Shown here one piece after another: positions 47,379 through 58,800 of a stretch of 64,000 nucleotides of DNA. A program made the translations under genes and the position numbers. Within the stretch, counting starts at the first letter, position 1, and every line of letters starts with the position of its first letter. The notes beneath the pieces are model-generated. The model saw nothing but the letters and a program-made list of their open reading frames with translations, made no database searches and was not told the DNA's origin. The stretch spans positions 15,996,001 to 16,060,000 of the forward strand of contig OZ234494.1 in NCBI GenBank assembly GCA_965153455.1, read 5' to 3'. This DNA is from Sphagnum compactum. Its lineage: Eukaryota > Bryophyta > Sphagnopsida > Sphagnales.

Positions 47379-48594
47379 AAACAAGGGGTGTGTCACACTG
47401 TGGCCTTGCCATTTTACAATAAAAAAAGGATCTTAAGGCAAAAGAAGAATGATGGAAACTCAAATATTTCACCATGCAAACATATAATCTTCCAAAACTC
47501 ATCTAAAAGAAACCAAAATCCCTCAAGATATTATAACTCTGGCAGTAATCTCAAGTCTCAACACAGGCCAAAATATCATCTTTCAAAAATCCTCATATTA
47601 AAAAATAGACCTATTATTATTACCTAGGGGCCAAAATCCATTAAGCTACTATACTCTATAATGAATCAAAACACTATATCTTTGCCTACCAAGGCAAGGC
47701 CAACAAATTCAAAACCACCGAATCCAGCAATCCCATTGACCTTGATAAAAAAAATTCTCAGACCACCAAATCCCGCAATTTCATTGGTCACATAAAATAA
47801 ATTTTTTTTACACATGTACACTACACACATGCCTATTCAACACCCTCACTATATATTAATACACTAATACGATGATGATAACCCGAGTCTTGTATACAGA
47901 CAGGGTTAAGAAAGAAGAGAGAAAAGATGATGAAACCCTGGTGGCAAACTCCATAAAAACAAAGCACCCAGCAAACCAAAGGGGGAAAAAGGAAAGGAAG
48001 GGTTCCAAGAGCAAAGGAAAAAAACCCAACAACACTGAGAGTGTCTGAGTTATGTAAGTAAAGGAATAAGATCTTATTGAGAGTAGTAGTAAGTGCTAAG
48101 TACCACTTATCTGCTGCCAGAGTTTGTTTTTTCTTCCAGGATGTTTTTTTGCCCAATTAAGTTGAAAATGTGCAGATTTAGGGTTTTTTTATAATTCTTA
48201 GATTTCTATGGCAGATTCTAATATGTAGCCAAAAAATATATAGAAAGATGCTAAAATTATTTTATTGGCCTTGCCTACCAAGGCAAGGAAGGATATTGTG
48301 TTTAGATTCATTATAGAGTATAGTAGCTTCATGGATTTTCGCCCCTAGGTAATAAATAATAGGTCTATTTTTATATGAGGATTTTTGAAGGATGATATTT
48401 TGGCTTGTGTTGAAACTTGAGATTAGTTATAGAGTTATAATATCTTGAAGGAGTTTGGTTTCTTTTAGAGGATTTTTCGAAGATTTTATTTTTGCATGGT
48501 GAAATATTTGAGTTTCCATAATTCTTCTTCTTTTGCCTTAAGATACTTTGTAATGTAAATGGCAAGGCCACAGTGTCACACACCCCTTTGTTTT
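47379..48594. repeat. Inverted pair of R1 repeats (arms about 325 bp, 565-bp loop)
   Basis: R1 plus-strand copy 47379-47701 and R1 minus-strand copy 48267-48594 face each other. A transcript across both could fold into a long duplex. The loop contains R2 copy B. Confidence 0.93.
47761..47910 (+). repeat. Dispersed repeat R2, copy B
   Basis: Matches 31411-31545. The segment before it (47712-47760) looks like a shorter duplicate of its start (ACCACCGAATCC). Confidence 0.8.
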
Positions 48595-48640
48595 CATATT
48601 TCATTGATGATCATCACTTTGGCTACATCACAGACAAACT
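48205..48640 (+). repeat. R4 copy interrupted by R1
   Basis: R4 begins at 48205 (AGATTTCTATGG), breaks at the R1 minus copy (48267-48594) and its end (GATGATCATCACTTTGGCTACATCACAG) is present directly after it. Confidence 0.65.
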
Positions 48641-49009
48641 TTTTTTTTAGAATTCATTCCCTATAGGAGCATCGAGAAAAACTTGAATTTCCCCTTTGCA
48701 AATCTGAAATGGTTCATTGGAAAATGGGAAGATACAAAGATCCCCCTATTTCTATTTCATAGTGGGAAAATAAATTTTAAAACATTTAAATATTGGGTCC
48801 CACAATTCCCTTGGAGAATTATCCCTATGGTTTTTTAAATTTAACTTTAATTTGGTTTAGAGGTTTCCATTCTTTTCCCCTATAGCAAATGCCAAATTTT
48901 TTTTTTGTGAAAATTGGAAATTAAAACACTGACAACTACTACTACTACTACTACTTACATACTACTATGCACAAGGCCCTCGCCTAAGAAGTGGGTTTTA
49001 GGGCTTTTA

Positions 49010-49180
49010 ATCATCAGATTTCTATAGTAATTCCCCCAAAGGTGTATAGCCACAAATACAAAAGGATGCTTAAAATTTAATTACTTAATTTCATATCTCT
49101 TGTTTATAGTTTATACCTAAATCTGGCTAAATCTTCTTATTGATAATTATCACTTTTACTATATCACACTAATTAGGAAT
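49010..49180 (+). repeat. Dispersed repeat R4 copy
   Basis: Shows ATCAGATTTCTATAG, AGGATGCTTAAAATT, TTTCATATCTCTTG, AAATCTGGCTAAATC and ATCACTTTTACTATATCACAC in order. Confidence 0.75.
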
Positions 49181-49270
49181 TTCCTCTGTAAATTCCCACC
49201 CAGCTAACCTAATGAAGTAGGTACTTGCGACCAGAGTACATGGTGACAATATAACCCAAGGGTGTTTTTA

Positions 49271-50018
49271 CTGGCAAAATTTTACCGCCCGGCAAAAGAA
49301 ATTTCAATGAAAAAATAAATAAAAATTTGGGAGAGAAACTTTGCCAAATTTTGAATTAATGTAAAATAAAGAATTGCCAGATTTCTGTTTTAATATGTTC
49401 TAGTAGGTCGCAAACAATATAACATAGAAGGATGCTAAAATTATTTTTATTTCCGTATTTGGGTATATCGCCAGATTGGACTAAATTGTTTTATGGATGA
49501 TTGCCATTTTAGTTGATGTCACAAAATTCGGGGGAAAAAAAAAAAAGACAAAGAAAGAAAGCACAGCACTAGTATGGTCAATTTGAATATGGTTATAAGT
49601 CATGAAGACAATCTAGACTAACTTCTAACTAGGGTTAGTTAGACTAATAACTAGGAGTAATACTAAAAATTCTAACTGGGACTAACAAATGTAATTAATT
49701 ACCATTGAATTGTTTAGGAATTTTTAATGTAGCCGTGGCGATAAGGATGATAGGAATAACTAGGAAAGATTTAGCCAAATCTGGCTATAAAACCACTACT
49801 GGGTATGAAGTACAAATCTTTAAATCAAATCTTCTACAGTTATGGCTACACAATGAAATCCAAATATAGAAATCTGGTGATTTTAGCTCTCTTTTTATTT
49901 TTTTCCTTTTTTTCTCTCATTCACTTTTGGGGAATTTGAAACCCTCCAAAATCACTTCATTTTTAGAAAACATTTAATACGATTTTTTTTACTAAAAAAA
50001 TTGGCGAAATTTTGCCAG
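49271..50018. mobile_element. TA-flanked foldback element containing two opposed R4 copies
   Basis: Ends CTGGCAAAATTTTACC and, read inward from 50018, CTGGCAAAATTTCGCC. TA flanks both ends (49269-49270 and 50019-50020). An R4 copy lies at 49378-49520 on plus and another at 49725-49885 on minus, so the element is a long imperfect inverted repeat. TA flanks suggest mobilisation by a Tc1/mariner or pogo-type transposase. No ORF of its own. Confidence 0.75.
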
Positions 50019-50144
50019 TATAATTACAAAAGGCTGGAGTAACTAAGTAACAACCCTACCCTATTGTAGTACAGGCAATAGATAGGGAATAGCTACCTAA
50101 TTCCCCATGAGTGCATCAATCAATTGATCTGCATGATGATCCAT

Positions 50145-50185
50145 CCCAGCCCAGCCCAGCCCAGCCCAGCCCAGCCCAGCCCAGC
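50145..50185. repeat. (CCCAG)8 microsatellite
   Basis: Eight uninterrupted 5-bp units. Confidence 0.95.
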
Positions 50186-50499
50186 TTGCTTTTTAATCTC
50201 TGTGAAGAGATGTGAAAGAAATCATCTGTCCATCTCTGCCCCTTCTAGAGGGTCTCCCATTATGAACTAGCTGCCACCCAGATTGTCCAGAAATGAAACG
50301 AATCTCTTTAGATTGTTTAAGGGTTTTTTTTTGTTAACCCTTGGCACTTGCTAGAAGTACAAATGCATCCATTTTTACATGGTAATGTTTGTAACAAATT
50401 TGTAATACTAGCTAGCCTAGTGGTGGGTACTTAGTAATTACTGTCCTGGGTAAACCAGCACATCCTAACTAAACCATGGTAACTATGGTAACTACACTG

Positions 50500-50528
50500 G
50501 TTACCATGGTAAATTTTACCATGGTTAC
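50500..50528. repeat. Near-perfect palindrome around CCATGG
   Basis: Arms of 14 bp with one mismatch (GTTACCATGGTAAA and its reverse complement) and a 1-base centre. Two further related ATGGTAACTA units precede it at 50475-50494. Confidence 0.85.
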
Positions 50529-50899
50529 ACTGGTTATTCTCTCTCTCTCTCTCTTTCTCTTACCTTAATTCGGAAAAGTGGTAAATTTTCGCTGAATTAT
50601 TAAACATATCTCCTATTTTTTTCTCAATTTTCTTTTTTGGACAGCAAAAATTCAACTTGTTATAAAACATTAGAAATTATTTTCAGATCATATAAACCAA
50701 ATCACTGTCTCTGAGTCTGCGATTTTTTTGGTGGCGAAAATTCACCATTTTTGCTATATAAAAAAAAGTCCCATGCAAACATGGTCAAGGGAACTTTTTG
50801 GAAAAATTCTTTAAAAAAAACTCATCACATTTTGATGAAGAAAGTTATGAAATTGTCAAGCATTTTTTAAGCATTTGAGCAGATTTCTAGCTTTTTATT

Positions 50900-51045
50900 T
50901 CCTTATTAAATCACCATATTTAGCTAATAGGTTCTAGCGGTTCACCAACATGTAATAGGATTCCTAAATTTCTTTACTTTATTTCTCTTGTAGCCAGATT
51001 TGGATAAATCCTCTTGTGACCAATGACCACTTTTAGTGCAACATG
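50900..51045 (+). repeat. Dispersed repeat R4 copy
   Basis: Shows ATCACCATATTTAGC, CATGTAATAGGATTCCTAAATTT, TTTCTCTTGTAGCCAGATTT and ATCCTCTTGTGACCAATGACCAC. Confidence 0.7.
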
Positions 51046-51379
51046 AAAAAATTGGGAAAAAAGAAAAGAAAAGAAAAGATTGATTATTTATTTATTTATT
51101 TTTAAAAGCTCCACTCTCAGTCCAAATTTAACATTTCACAGGTTAAGTAAAATATAGTGACTAATAAATGGGCTTAAAAGCAAAGGTGACAACAACAAGA
51201 AGGTGAAGTAAGGTAGGAGTATAGGTACATAGTGTAGGTACGTGTGTGGTTCACCCTGGCCTTGGGTAAGTAATTAACTACAGTAAGCTACTCTTGGTCC
51301 CTCCCTCCTCCCCCACTCCAACTCGTGTAGACTTTGCTATGCATTTTATTTTTACTTTCATTAATTTAATTTAAATTAA

Positions 51380-54300
51380 TTTAATTTAATTTTCATTTTG
51401 TGTTCTCTTTCACTAGACTACTCGTTGGGTTCCCCTATAGCCGCTCTCGATCCTCTCCTCCCCTGTGCCTTGTTGCCTCCCTCGAGGCAGGCTTCGCTTG
51501 CTTTGCTCTACGCCCCCTTTTCCGCTTTTCATGCATCCACTGGCCGCTGAGAGCTTCAAGTTCTCGCCCAACACTGGCGATGGCGGCGCTTAGACTCCAC
51601 ACCTGAGGAGCAGACCGATCTTGAGGCAGCTACTAGGGCGACGAGGAGGAGGAGGAGGAGGAGGAGCAGCAGCAGCACCAGGAGCACCAGGAGGAGGAGC
51701 AAGAGGAAATCTAGTACCTCGGTGTTCAGCTTGATTGTTTTTTTTTTTTTTGGTTTGTGTTTTAATAAATTCAATTTTCTTCTCTTTCGCTGTGATCTGG
51801 AGAGCAGACTGTGTTGAAAGCCGTTCTAAAATCACAGCTTGTTGTCAGCTGGGTCGCGGTGGTAAGTTTTGGTTTGGTTTGGTTTGGGGTTTTTTGTTTT
51901 TTTGTGTGTGGATGTGGTGTGTGTGTGGTGGGTGAGTCGGGGGAGGAAAGAGGTGGCCGGGTTCTCGCTTTTATTTCTTAGACTCTGGAAAGAAAGTATT
52001 TGTGCAAGAGTTCGTATGTAAGTTGTGGTTTTTTGTGTGCATGACTGATCTGTGTTGAAGAGACTTTGAAGCTCATGATCTGTGGAGCTTTTTTCCTTCA
52101 AAAGCAATTTTAAGAAGAAGAAGAAGAAGAAAGAAGAAAGAAGAAGAGTACGCGGGTCGGCTGGAATATTATATATTGGGATCCACCTCGTGATCAGCAT
52201 GAGATCTCACCACCAAAGAAGGTTTTAACCACGGGGTGATCGCCAGTGCTCAAGAGGACGTCATGTCGAGCTTATACTAGTAATTCTTCGCCGCGTGGAC
52301 CCTTGCAGCAGCAAATGTTTATAAGCTGGCCTCTTAATTCGATGATTGTAGTGCTGTGCTGCAGCTGCTGAGGTAAGTGAGAATTTTGATGTGAGTTTGT
52401 GTTCAAACTTGGCTGAGAAAGATGATGATGTGTTAGAATGGTGCAACGGTAATAATAGAAGAATATATGTGTTTTATATGATGTGGCCGCTAGCTAGCTA
52501 GCTAGCTGCTGCTGGGCGGAGACCTGGTGGAAGCTGAAGCTAGAAGGATAGGATCTGACCTCTTCTTCCTCACTTTTGCATATGTGCTTGCTGCCACTCA
52601 ACAATCTGGGCTGTTGGGTGGGTGTTTAAATCCCGCGACGAATGAGTGTATGAATGTTGCTTACTGGAATGCAGTGTTCGATCGATCGATCGATCGCGGC
52701 AGGCCATTAAGTGTACATGTGGCCCTGCAGCAACTCCATGTGAACGATTGATTACGAGACAAGATATGCATCATTTGCAGGGCAACATATAATTGCAACC
52801 CAGCCGCTAGTAGCCGAAGCTAGCTAGCTACCCTGTAGTAGTGATCATCCCCGCTCGGCTCAAAAAACGATTAATCCTTGCATGATTCGTGATCAGGTAG
52901 CTGATCATCAAACCGAACTAAACTTGAAATCGATTTCAGACAACTCCTTGAAAACCTTCATCAAGAATCAATCCATTGGCCAATTATATTTCAGAACTAC
53001 GTCGCAGTAAGGGGCGAGCAGGTGGTGAGGTGAAGTTAAGTCCGCTTCATGTGCTGGTACTGATGCCCAGAAACTGTGCTGCCCAAGCATACAGCGGCAA
53101 AGCAGAGTTTCATCTTCACGCTGGCGGGAAGTCACGTCTTCCGCTTGTGGTGGTGGTGGTGATCAGCTGATGTGCTACTGAAGGATACGGCAGCTGCCAA
53201 GAGTTTGATGTCCACACTGCCGGCCAAGCTGCTACCCTGATCGAGCCGCTGTCACAGCTAGCTATCGATGGTAACGACGCCAGTAGCGAAGTACATGGTG
53301 AACTGATCACCCTCAGCCAGCTCCTCGCGAAGCTCATCTCCATTAAAGGTAGCTAGCCGCCGCAGCTAGAGATCACTACCAGTTTCTGGCTCGTTGTGTT
53401 GTTTTGCATAGATCGATGCTCGTCAGGTTGAACACCTTACACCACCGGCAACGTGCATGGTGATCAGATCTATTAGTTGAAGTTGCTGCATTTTTGCACC
53501 ACATGTGAGCTGCTGCTAACCTGGTTGGATTCTCAACAGATTGTGTGATGAGATTGAGGAGAAAGTCGGAGAAAAGACAAGGTTTTTAGGCACGCTTGTT
53601 TTGGTGGCCTGAATTGGCCGGCGGGACAACGAAAAAAAAAGCTGTGCTCGGATGTTCTCGACGACTGTAGACTTCCGGCCCGTTTCCACCCACCACCGAC
53701 CTGCACCAGACCAGTCGTGGTGGTCGCGAAACCTGTAGTCTTCAAGGCCGTCGATTGCTTGCCAAGAACTCTCGCGACTGCATGTCTACAACGTGCTGCT
53801 CTTATGGTTCTCCACAGAATCTCTATCGAGCTTTTCAAAAGCATTTTCCGCGATTTCGAAGATTAAGGCTCCAGCTACAGGATCTCGAGGTTTCCGAGCT
53901 GATGTTCTAGATAGCTATATTGCAGAGCTTTCCAACAATATTGTGGCGGTCGGTTACCCATGCATACATGTGCTTTTGAGAGTTGGAGCTTCAGCCACAA
54001 AACCTACTCTTCTCCAACTATTAGGGACCGAGTTAGATGAACGGATCATCGGAATTGTAACAAGGGCTATGAGCTGTGCAACGCGGCCTGAGCTAAGCCG
54101 GAGCAGCAGCTGATAGAAGAGGGATTAGGCTGAACAGACATAAGCAGTCTGGTTTATGGAGCCAGCCGGAAGGGTGACAACAAGCTGCCGCGAATCGCGA
54201 GTTTGCACACTATAACTACTCCGCAGCTATAATTAGCCGGAGATCACCAACTCATTGTAAGTTTTCGCCTCAGTTTTCAGAGTCCACTTTGTGGTTCCAC

Positions 54301-55891
54301 TAAAGATGTTTTGTTTTCCGAATCTAGCTAGACCCCAAGCTCCTGCTGGCTCTCTGAGCATGAGCACAGACGTGACATCACGATCATAGTTCCAGCTCTC
54401 AGAAGTCAAGGTTTACCACCGATGAGAATGAGAAATGCAAAGACCCTGGCATCCATCAAGACATGAACGCATTCATTTCCAGATACGAATTCTCGTTCGT
54501 GATCCACGGGCAGCTAGTGAAACGGCCATGATGGTCGGTGTTCTCAGTTTAAGAGAGAAAACCCTGATCAATGTACTTCCACCCAAAAAAATTAACATCT
54601 TTAGCATGTTCCTCATGCCCTGCTGCATGATCGACAATGGAGCTGCAATGCAATGCTATGCTCTGCTGTGCTCTGCTCGTTCTTCTTCGTAGCACCTGGC
54701 TGCGCATGGGTGATTGATTAATCCCGGCAGTACGAACTTATATGACAGATCTGCATGATGATGATGCAGTTGTACACTAACTGAGTCTGAACTTCTAAGA
54801 AGATTTCTTGAGCTTCATTAACATTTGATTATCGTGGAGTCTTTGCCGATCGATGGAATGTTCAAAGGACTTCTTCTTCTTCTTCATATCGCGTCATGTG
54901 TAGCCGGAAGCCATCGCTCGTTCAACAGAATCGTTCCAAGTCCTCTAGAAGCGGAGTTCTGTAACTTTCTTTGGTCAAAGCTCAACACTATGGACAGTAC
55001 AATAAGTATGATGATATATTGGACATCGCGGGAGCGCGTTGGGTTGTATGTAAAAGAAGTTCATCATGTGATGAAGCTCAGCTCAGGGCGGCTGGCTTAA
55101 TGGAGCCTAAGCTAGAGCTGCATCGATGATGCAAAACACATCACTGCTGCAGTGAACCAAATGGAGCTAGCTAGCCAGATAGATATAAGCTACTCAAGAA
55201 ACTGTTAAAACTTTGTTCTGAATTTCCTTTTTCTAGAGTGTCGAGCTGTGGTCTAAGAATGACAAGTACAAGAATTAAGAACCAAAGCAGCAGCACAAGA
55301 TCAATCTCATCAATGAAATAAATAAAAAAAGCGTCGTCGTATGTGATCTCGACCTGCTAATCCCGTGAGATCACTGTCGTATTCTATGTGATCTATCACT
55401 ACAGTAGTTGATGATCTTGAGCTTCTTGATCCGCTTCTCTGGATCGTCATGCATCTAAGCTAGAGTGATCTGAGATTCATTGCTTTAGTTTCTAATGTTT
55501 GCATTGGTGCCCATTGCAGCTGCTGCTGCTGCACTGAAAGTCTTCCAACTGACTTTTGATTACATCTGCATTGATGATAGCGACGTCTAGTGGATCAGCT
55601 CGATAGCGGATCGTATAAAGCTGCTACCAACCGTACGTAGTCATGAAACCCGAGAACCTCACAACGTCTTTGAATCAGCAGCAGCTTCCTGGACAAGAAC
55701 AATATGGCCCAGTCGAGCATGTATTTGGAGTTCATGATCAGAGGCTGCAAGCTGCTGCTAATATCGGCGGAGTATAGTGCCGAGCAAAAAACCAAAGGGT
55801 CAAAAAGAAGCTTGTACACATCAGAAGCTGCAGAGCGTGGAATATTCGAGTCAAAGCGCGAGTCGAGAAGTTGCCGCTGCTCGCGGATGAC
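51380..55891 (+). promoter_or_regulatory. Putative promoter and long 5' leader of the LAX2-like gene
   Basis: From about 51,400 the sequence changes from AT-rich repeat DNA to a C/T-rich then GATC- and CAGC-rich composition that continues into the coding exon. CT-rich sequence at 51405-51530 resembles a plant core-promoter pyrimidine patch. Strong donor-like sites (GTAAGT at 51862 and 52373) and an acceptor-like site (CCATTGCAG ending 55519) suggest one or more leader introns, but which are used is unknown. Several short ORFs of 60-106 codons lie here without family resemblance. GCTAGCTA (52488-52508) and GATC (52679-52696) runs occur. No RING-finger or other N-terminal coding exon was seen. 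Confidence 0.5.
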
Positions 55892-55895
55892 ATGA
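55704..55895 (+). CDS. Upstream ORF ending on the main start codon (63 codons)
   Basis: ATG at 55704; stop TGA at 55893-55895. The main ATG is at 55892-55894, so the two overlap as ATGA, one frame apart. The predicted peptide is rich in Ser, Glu, Arg and Cys at its end and matches no family I know. If the transcript includes this part of the leader, its translation would reduce or gate initiation on the main frame, perhaps by reinitiation. Whether it is translated cannot be told from sequence. Confidence 0.4.
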   Translation: MAQSSMYLEFMIRGCKLLLISAEYSAEQKTKGSKRSLYTSEAAERGIFESKRESRSCRCSRMT

Positions 55896-58800
55896 AGACC
55901 CTCATCTTGCTCGAGGATTCTGCAAGCAACAGAAACCAAGCTGCTTCTGATCACAATACTTGCACTGGAATTGCTGCTGCACATGATCATATGTTAAGCG
56001 GCAGCTGCTGGCGACAACCCACGAAAAATCTGAATGCGGGAGTAGCAGTTCAGCTGAATATCAGCTGCATAGGTTCAGCTTCAGCTGCTGCTACTGCTGC
56101 ACGGAATACAGATCATTCAAGCTCCAGCGATGAATCAGCTCCTGATGATGAGATGCATGTCCAGATCACGAGGAACCCGGGACGTTTCGGCACACCCGTC
56201 GATGATGTGGACCATGATCAGTTTCAGTTGGATCTAATCTCTTGTTCTCATCAGCTGCTGCTAAGAGTTACTCCTGATCATCAACAACTTTGTGGTGATT
56301 CCGATCTGACATCTGAACACCAATATATGGCGGATCCAGAAAGCTCCAAGTCCAGTACTGAAGGCGCTCAAGAATACGAGCTGGACTTCGACCATCAACA
56401 ACATGATCGTGCAGATGTCACATTAAACTCAGTCGACCAGTTTGGCGCCGCAGGCAATAGCGCACTACTGCTGCAGCTGGCAAATCCAAACCTTGCAGCA
56501 GCGTCAGCACATGAGCTGCAGCTGGATCAAACTAATCTGAACTTGGTGGAGCAATCTTTCTTTCCAGCAGCATCTGATCCACTACTGCATGATACTAAGA
56601 ATCCTGATCATGGTGATGATACTCATCATAATACCAGATTACAAACCCCTGAGCTACATGCTAATGATGATCAGCAGCTACTAGTCTGCGAGCTGAAGGC
56701 TGCTGCTGCTTCTTCAAAAGGACAGCTTACCGTCAGGCTTTCCAATTCAGCTGGACCTGTTGCAGCAGCTACAGCAACCATTAACAGCAGCAGCTTTGAG
56801 GTCGACCCCGGATCAGAGCAGTCTCGTGATCATCTGCATGTGATCAATCATATCAGGTACCACCAGCAGCAGATGATGATACATGAGCACAGAGCTACTA
56901 GAGACCACAACGACGATGACGACAATAACAAATGTAGAAGACCCATGATGTTCAACACTGCTATGCATGAGTACTGTAGCAGCAGCAGCTTGCAGCAGGA
57001 TCAGTATCAGGACTTGACGAGGAGACTAGCGGCAGCAGCAGGAGGAGGCTCAAAGAGGAAGCTAGCTGAGACTGGGTTCAACATGAGCGAGACTGCAGAG
57101 TGGTTGCAACTAAGTCTGGGTTCAAACTCAGCAGCAACAACAGCAGCGGCCACAGCCGCCGCCAAAATGGGCTGCAGTACTGTACTACAAGGATCGGATC
57201 AAGCTGCATTTGATCAGTCCAAGCTTGCATTTAAGACTAGAACTGGATCAACACCCACAAGCAGTACTACCAGTCAACAACTGCTAAATGGGTTAACTGG
57301 ACCACCCATACAGCTTGATCACCACCACCACATCAGTAGTGACCAAATTTGCCCTTTGTCTACAAACCTCAGTTTTGGTCATGCAGTTAGTAGTAGTAAT
57401 AATAATACAGGGTCAGCCTCTCATAATACCAGTACTGCTACTCTACACCCTACCCTTGTGTTGGCAACAAAACAGTGTGATCTAGGGGTAGTAGGAGGAG
57501 GGGGAGGAGGAGCTGCAGGAGGACCAGTTCCCAGGGACTGGTCTGGTATTTTGCCTCGTCACCAGCAGTACGATCCTCAGTCAGTAATCCCTATGACAGT
57601 ACAGTTTCCGAGGTATTTTGATGAAGGAGGCTTTTCGGATCGTGCTACCCCCTTTGCAAAGCAGCAAAATTTGTCACCAATGCAACAAAGTACTAAGACT
57701 ACTTCTTCGGTTATGAGAACAGACCTGCTGAATGGTGAATTGATGCAAGGGTTAGATATGCAACCAAGTGCCAGCCCGAGCATAGTCCACAAGACTCCTG
57801 AATTAACAGGCCGGCGGCAGCAGCAGCAGCAGGTGCCATTCTTTGAGTGTTTAAGTGGCAACCAGATGATCTCTAGTCCGGCAGATCCATCAACAAGTAC
57901 CACCACTAGCTTAATAAGTTGGCCATTTCCAGAGAGAGAAGACATGACTAGGGTATCCAAGAAGCCTAGTCAATGGGTGAAACAATCACCAAGTGATTTT
58001 GCCTTGCGAAAAGAATCTCAAAATTTGGAATCCGAAACCCAACTGCAGTACATCGAGGGAATGCCAGCTCACTCATATGGATTCTCACCTTCACAATTTA
58101 CTTGTCTTGAATCCGAAAGATTGGAATCCACAGCCAATTGGAAGGAGATTAAATTCCGGGTACTAGGAGGAGATGGCCACCCTGCAGCACAACCAGCTGG
58201 GCACACCACAGAACTAAGGCCTAAACTAGGAGTACCCAGCTGTTTACCTGAATCAAGCCCACAGGATTTAGGACAATCACAGCTGATCCACATGCAGCCT
58301 CCAGATTGGTGGAGGGGTAGATCAGGCAATGGTGTATCAGGTGGGCTTGGACGATCCGTGGACTCATGGCAAAAATTGTTAAAGAGTGTGCCGGGGCCAA
58401 ATGTGCCAAGATGTCAACCACCAGCCATTTTATCTCAAGATGTAACCCATGTTTCAGCACTCAATGGGGTCTTGCAGGAACCCCCCAGCCATTTGAGCAA
58501 TGAGGTAAGCTGGTCCTCCACCTACTTAATTATGCATTATTAAGCTTTGGAGTCACTTCCTTGTTCTAATTAAGTGTGTGTGTTTGTGATTATGATTTTA
58601 TTTACAAATTGTGTGTACTGATGATCTCCTACCTATCAAAAAAAGAAAATATCTTCTGTTTGAAAGGCCATTAGGTTTTCATTTATGCAACAAATTTAAT
58701 TGCATCAGGGGCCTTACTAGTGCAAGATGTGATCCTGAATTATTGTGTGGATTTTTCATAGTGGATCCACCGAAACGAGTTTAATGGAGAGCTTGTTGTG

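Noticed and set aside
53793-54113. 106-codon ORF in the gene leader as an upstream coding exon
   Set aside because: No conserved motif and no frame-consistent splice to the main exon could be supported.
55871-55891. Start of the LAX2-like protein at 55871
   Set aside because: The codon there is TTG; the first ATG in frame is at 55892.
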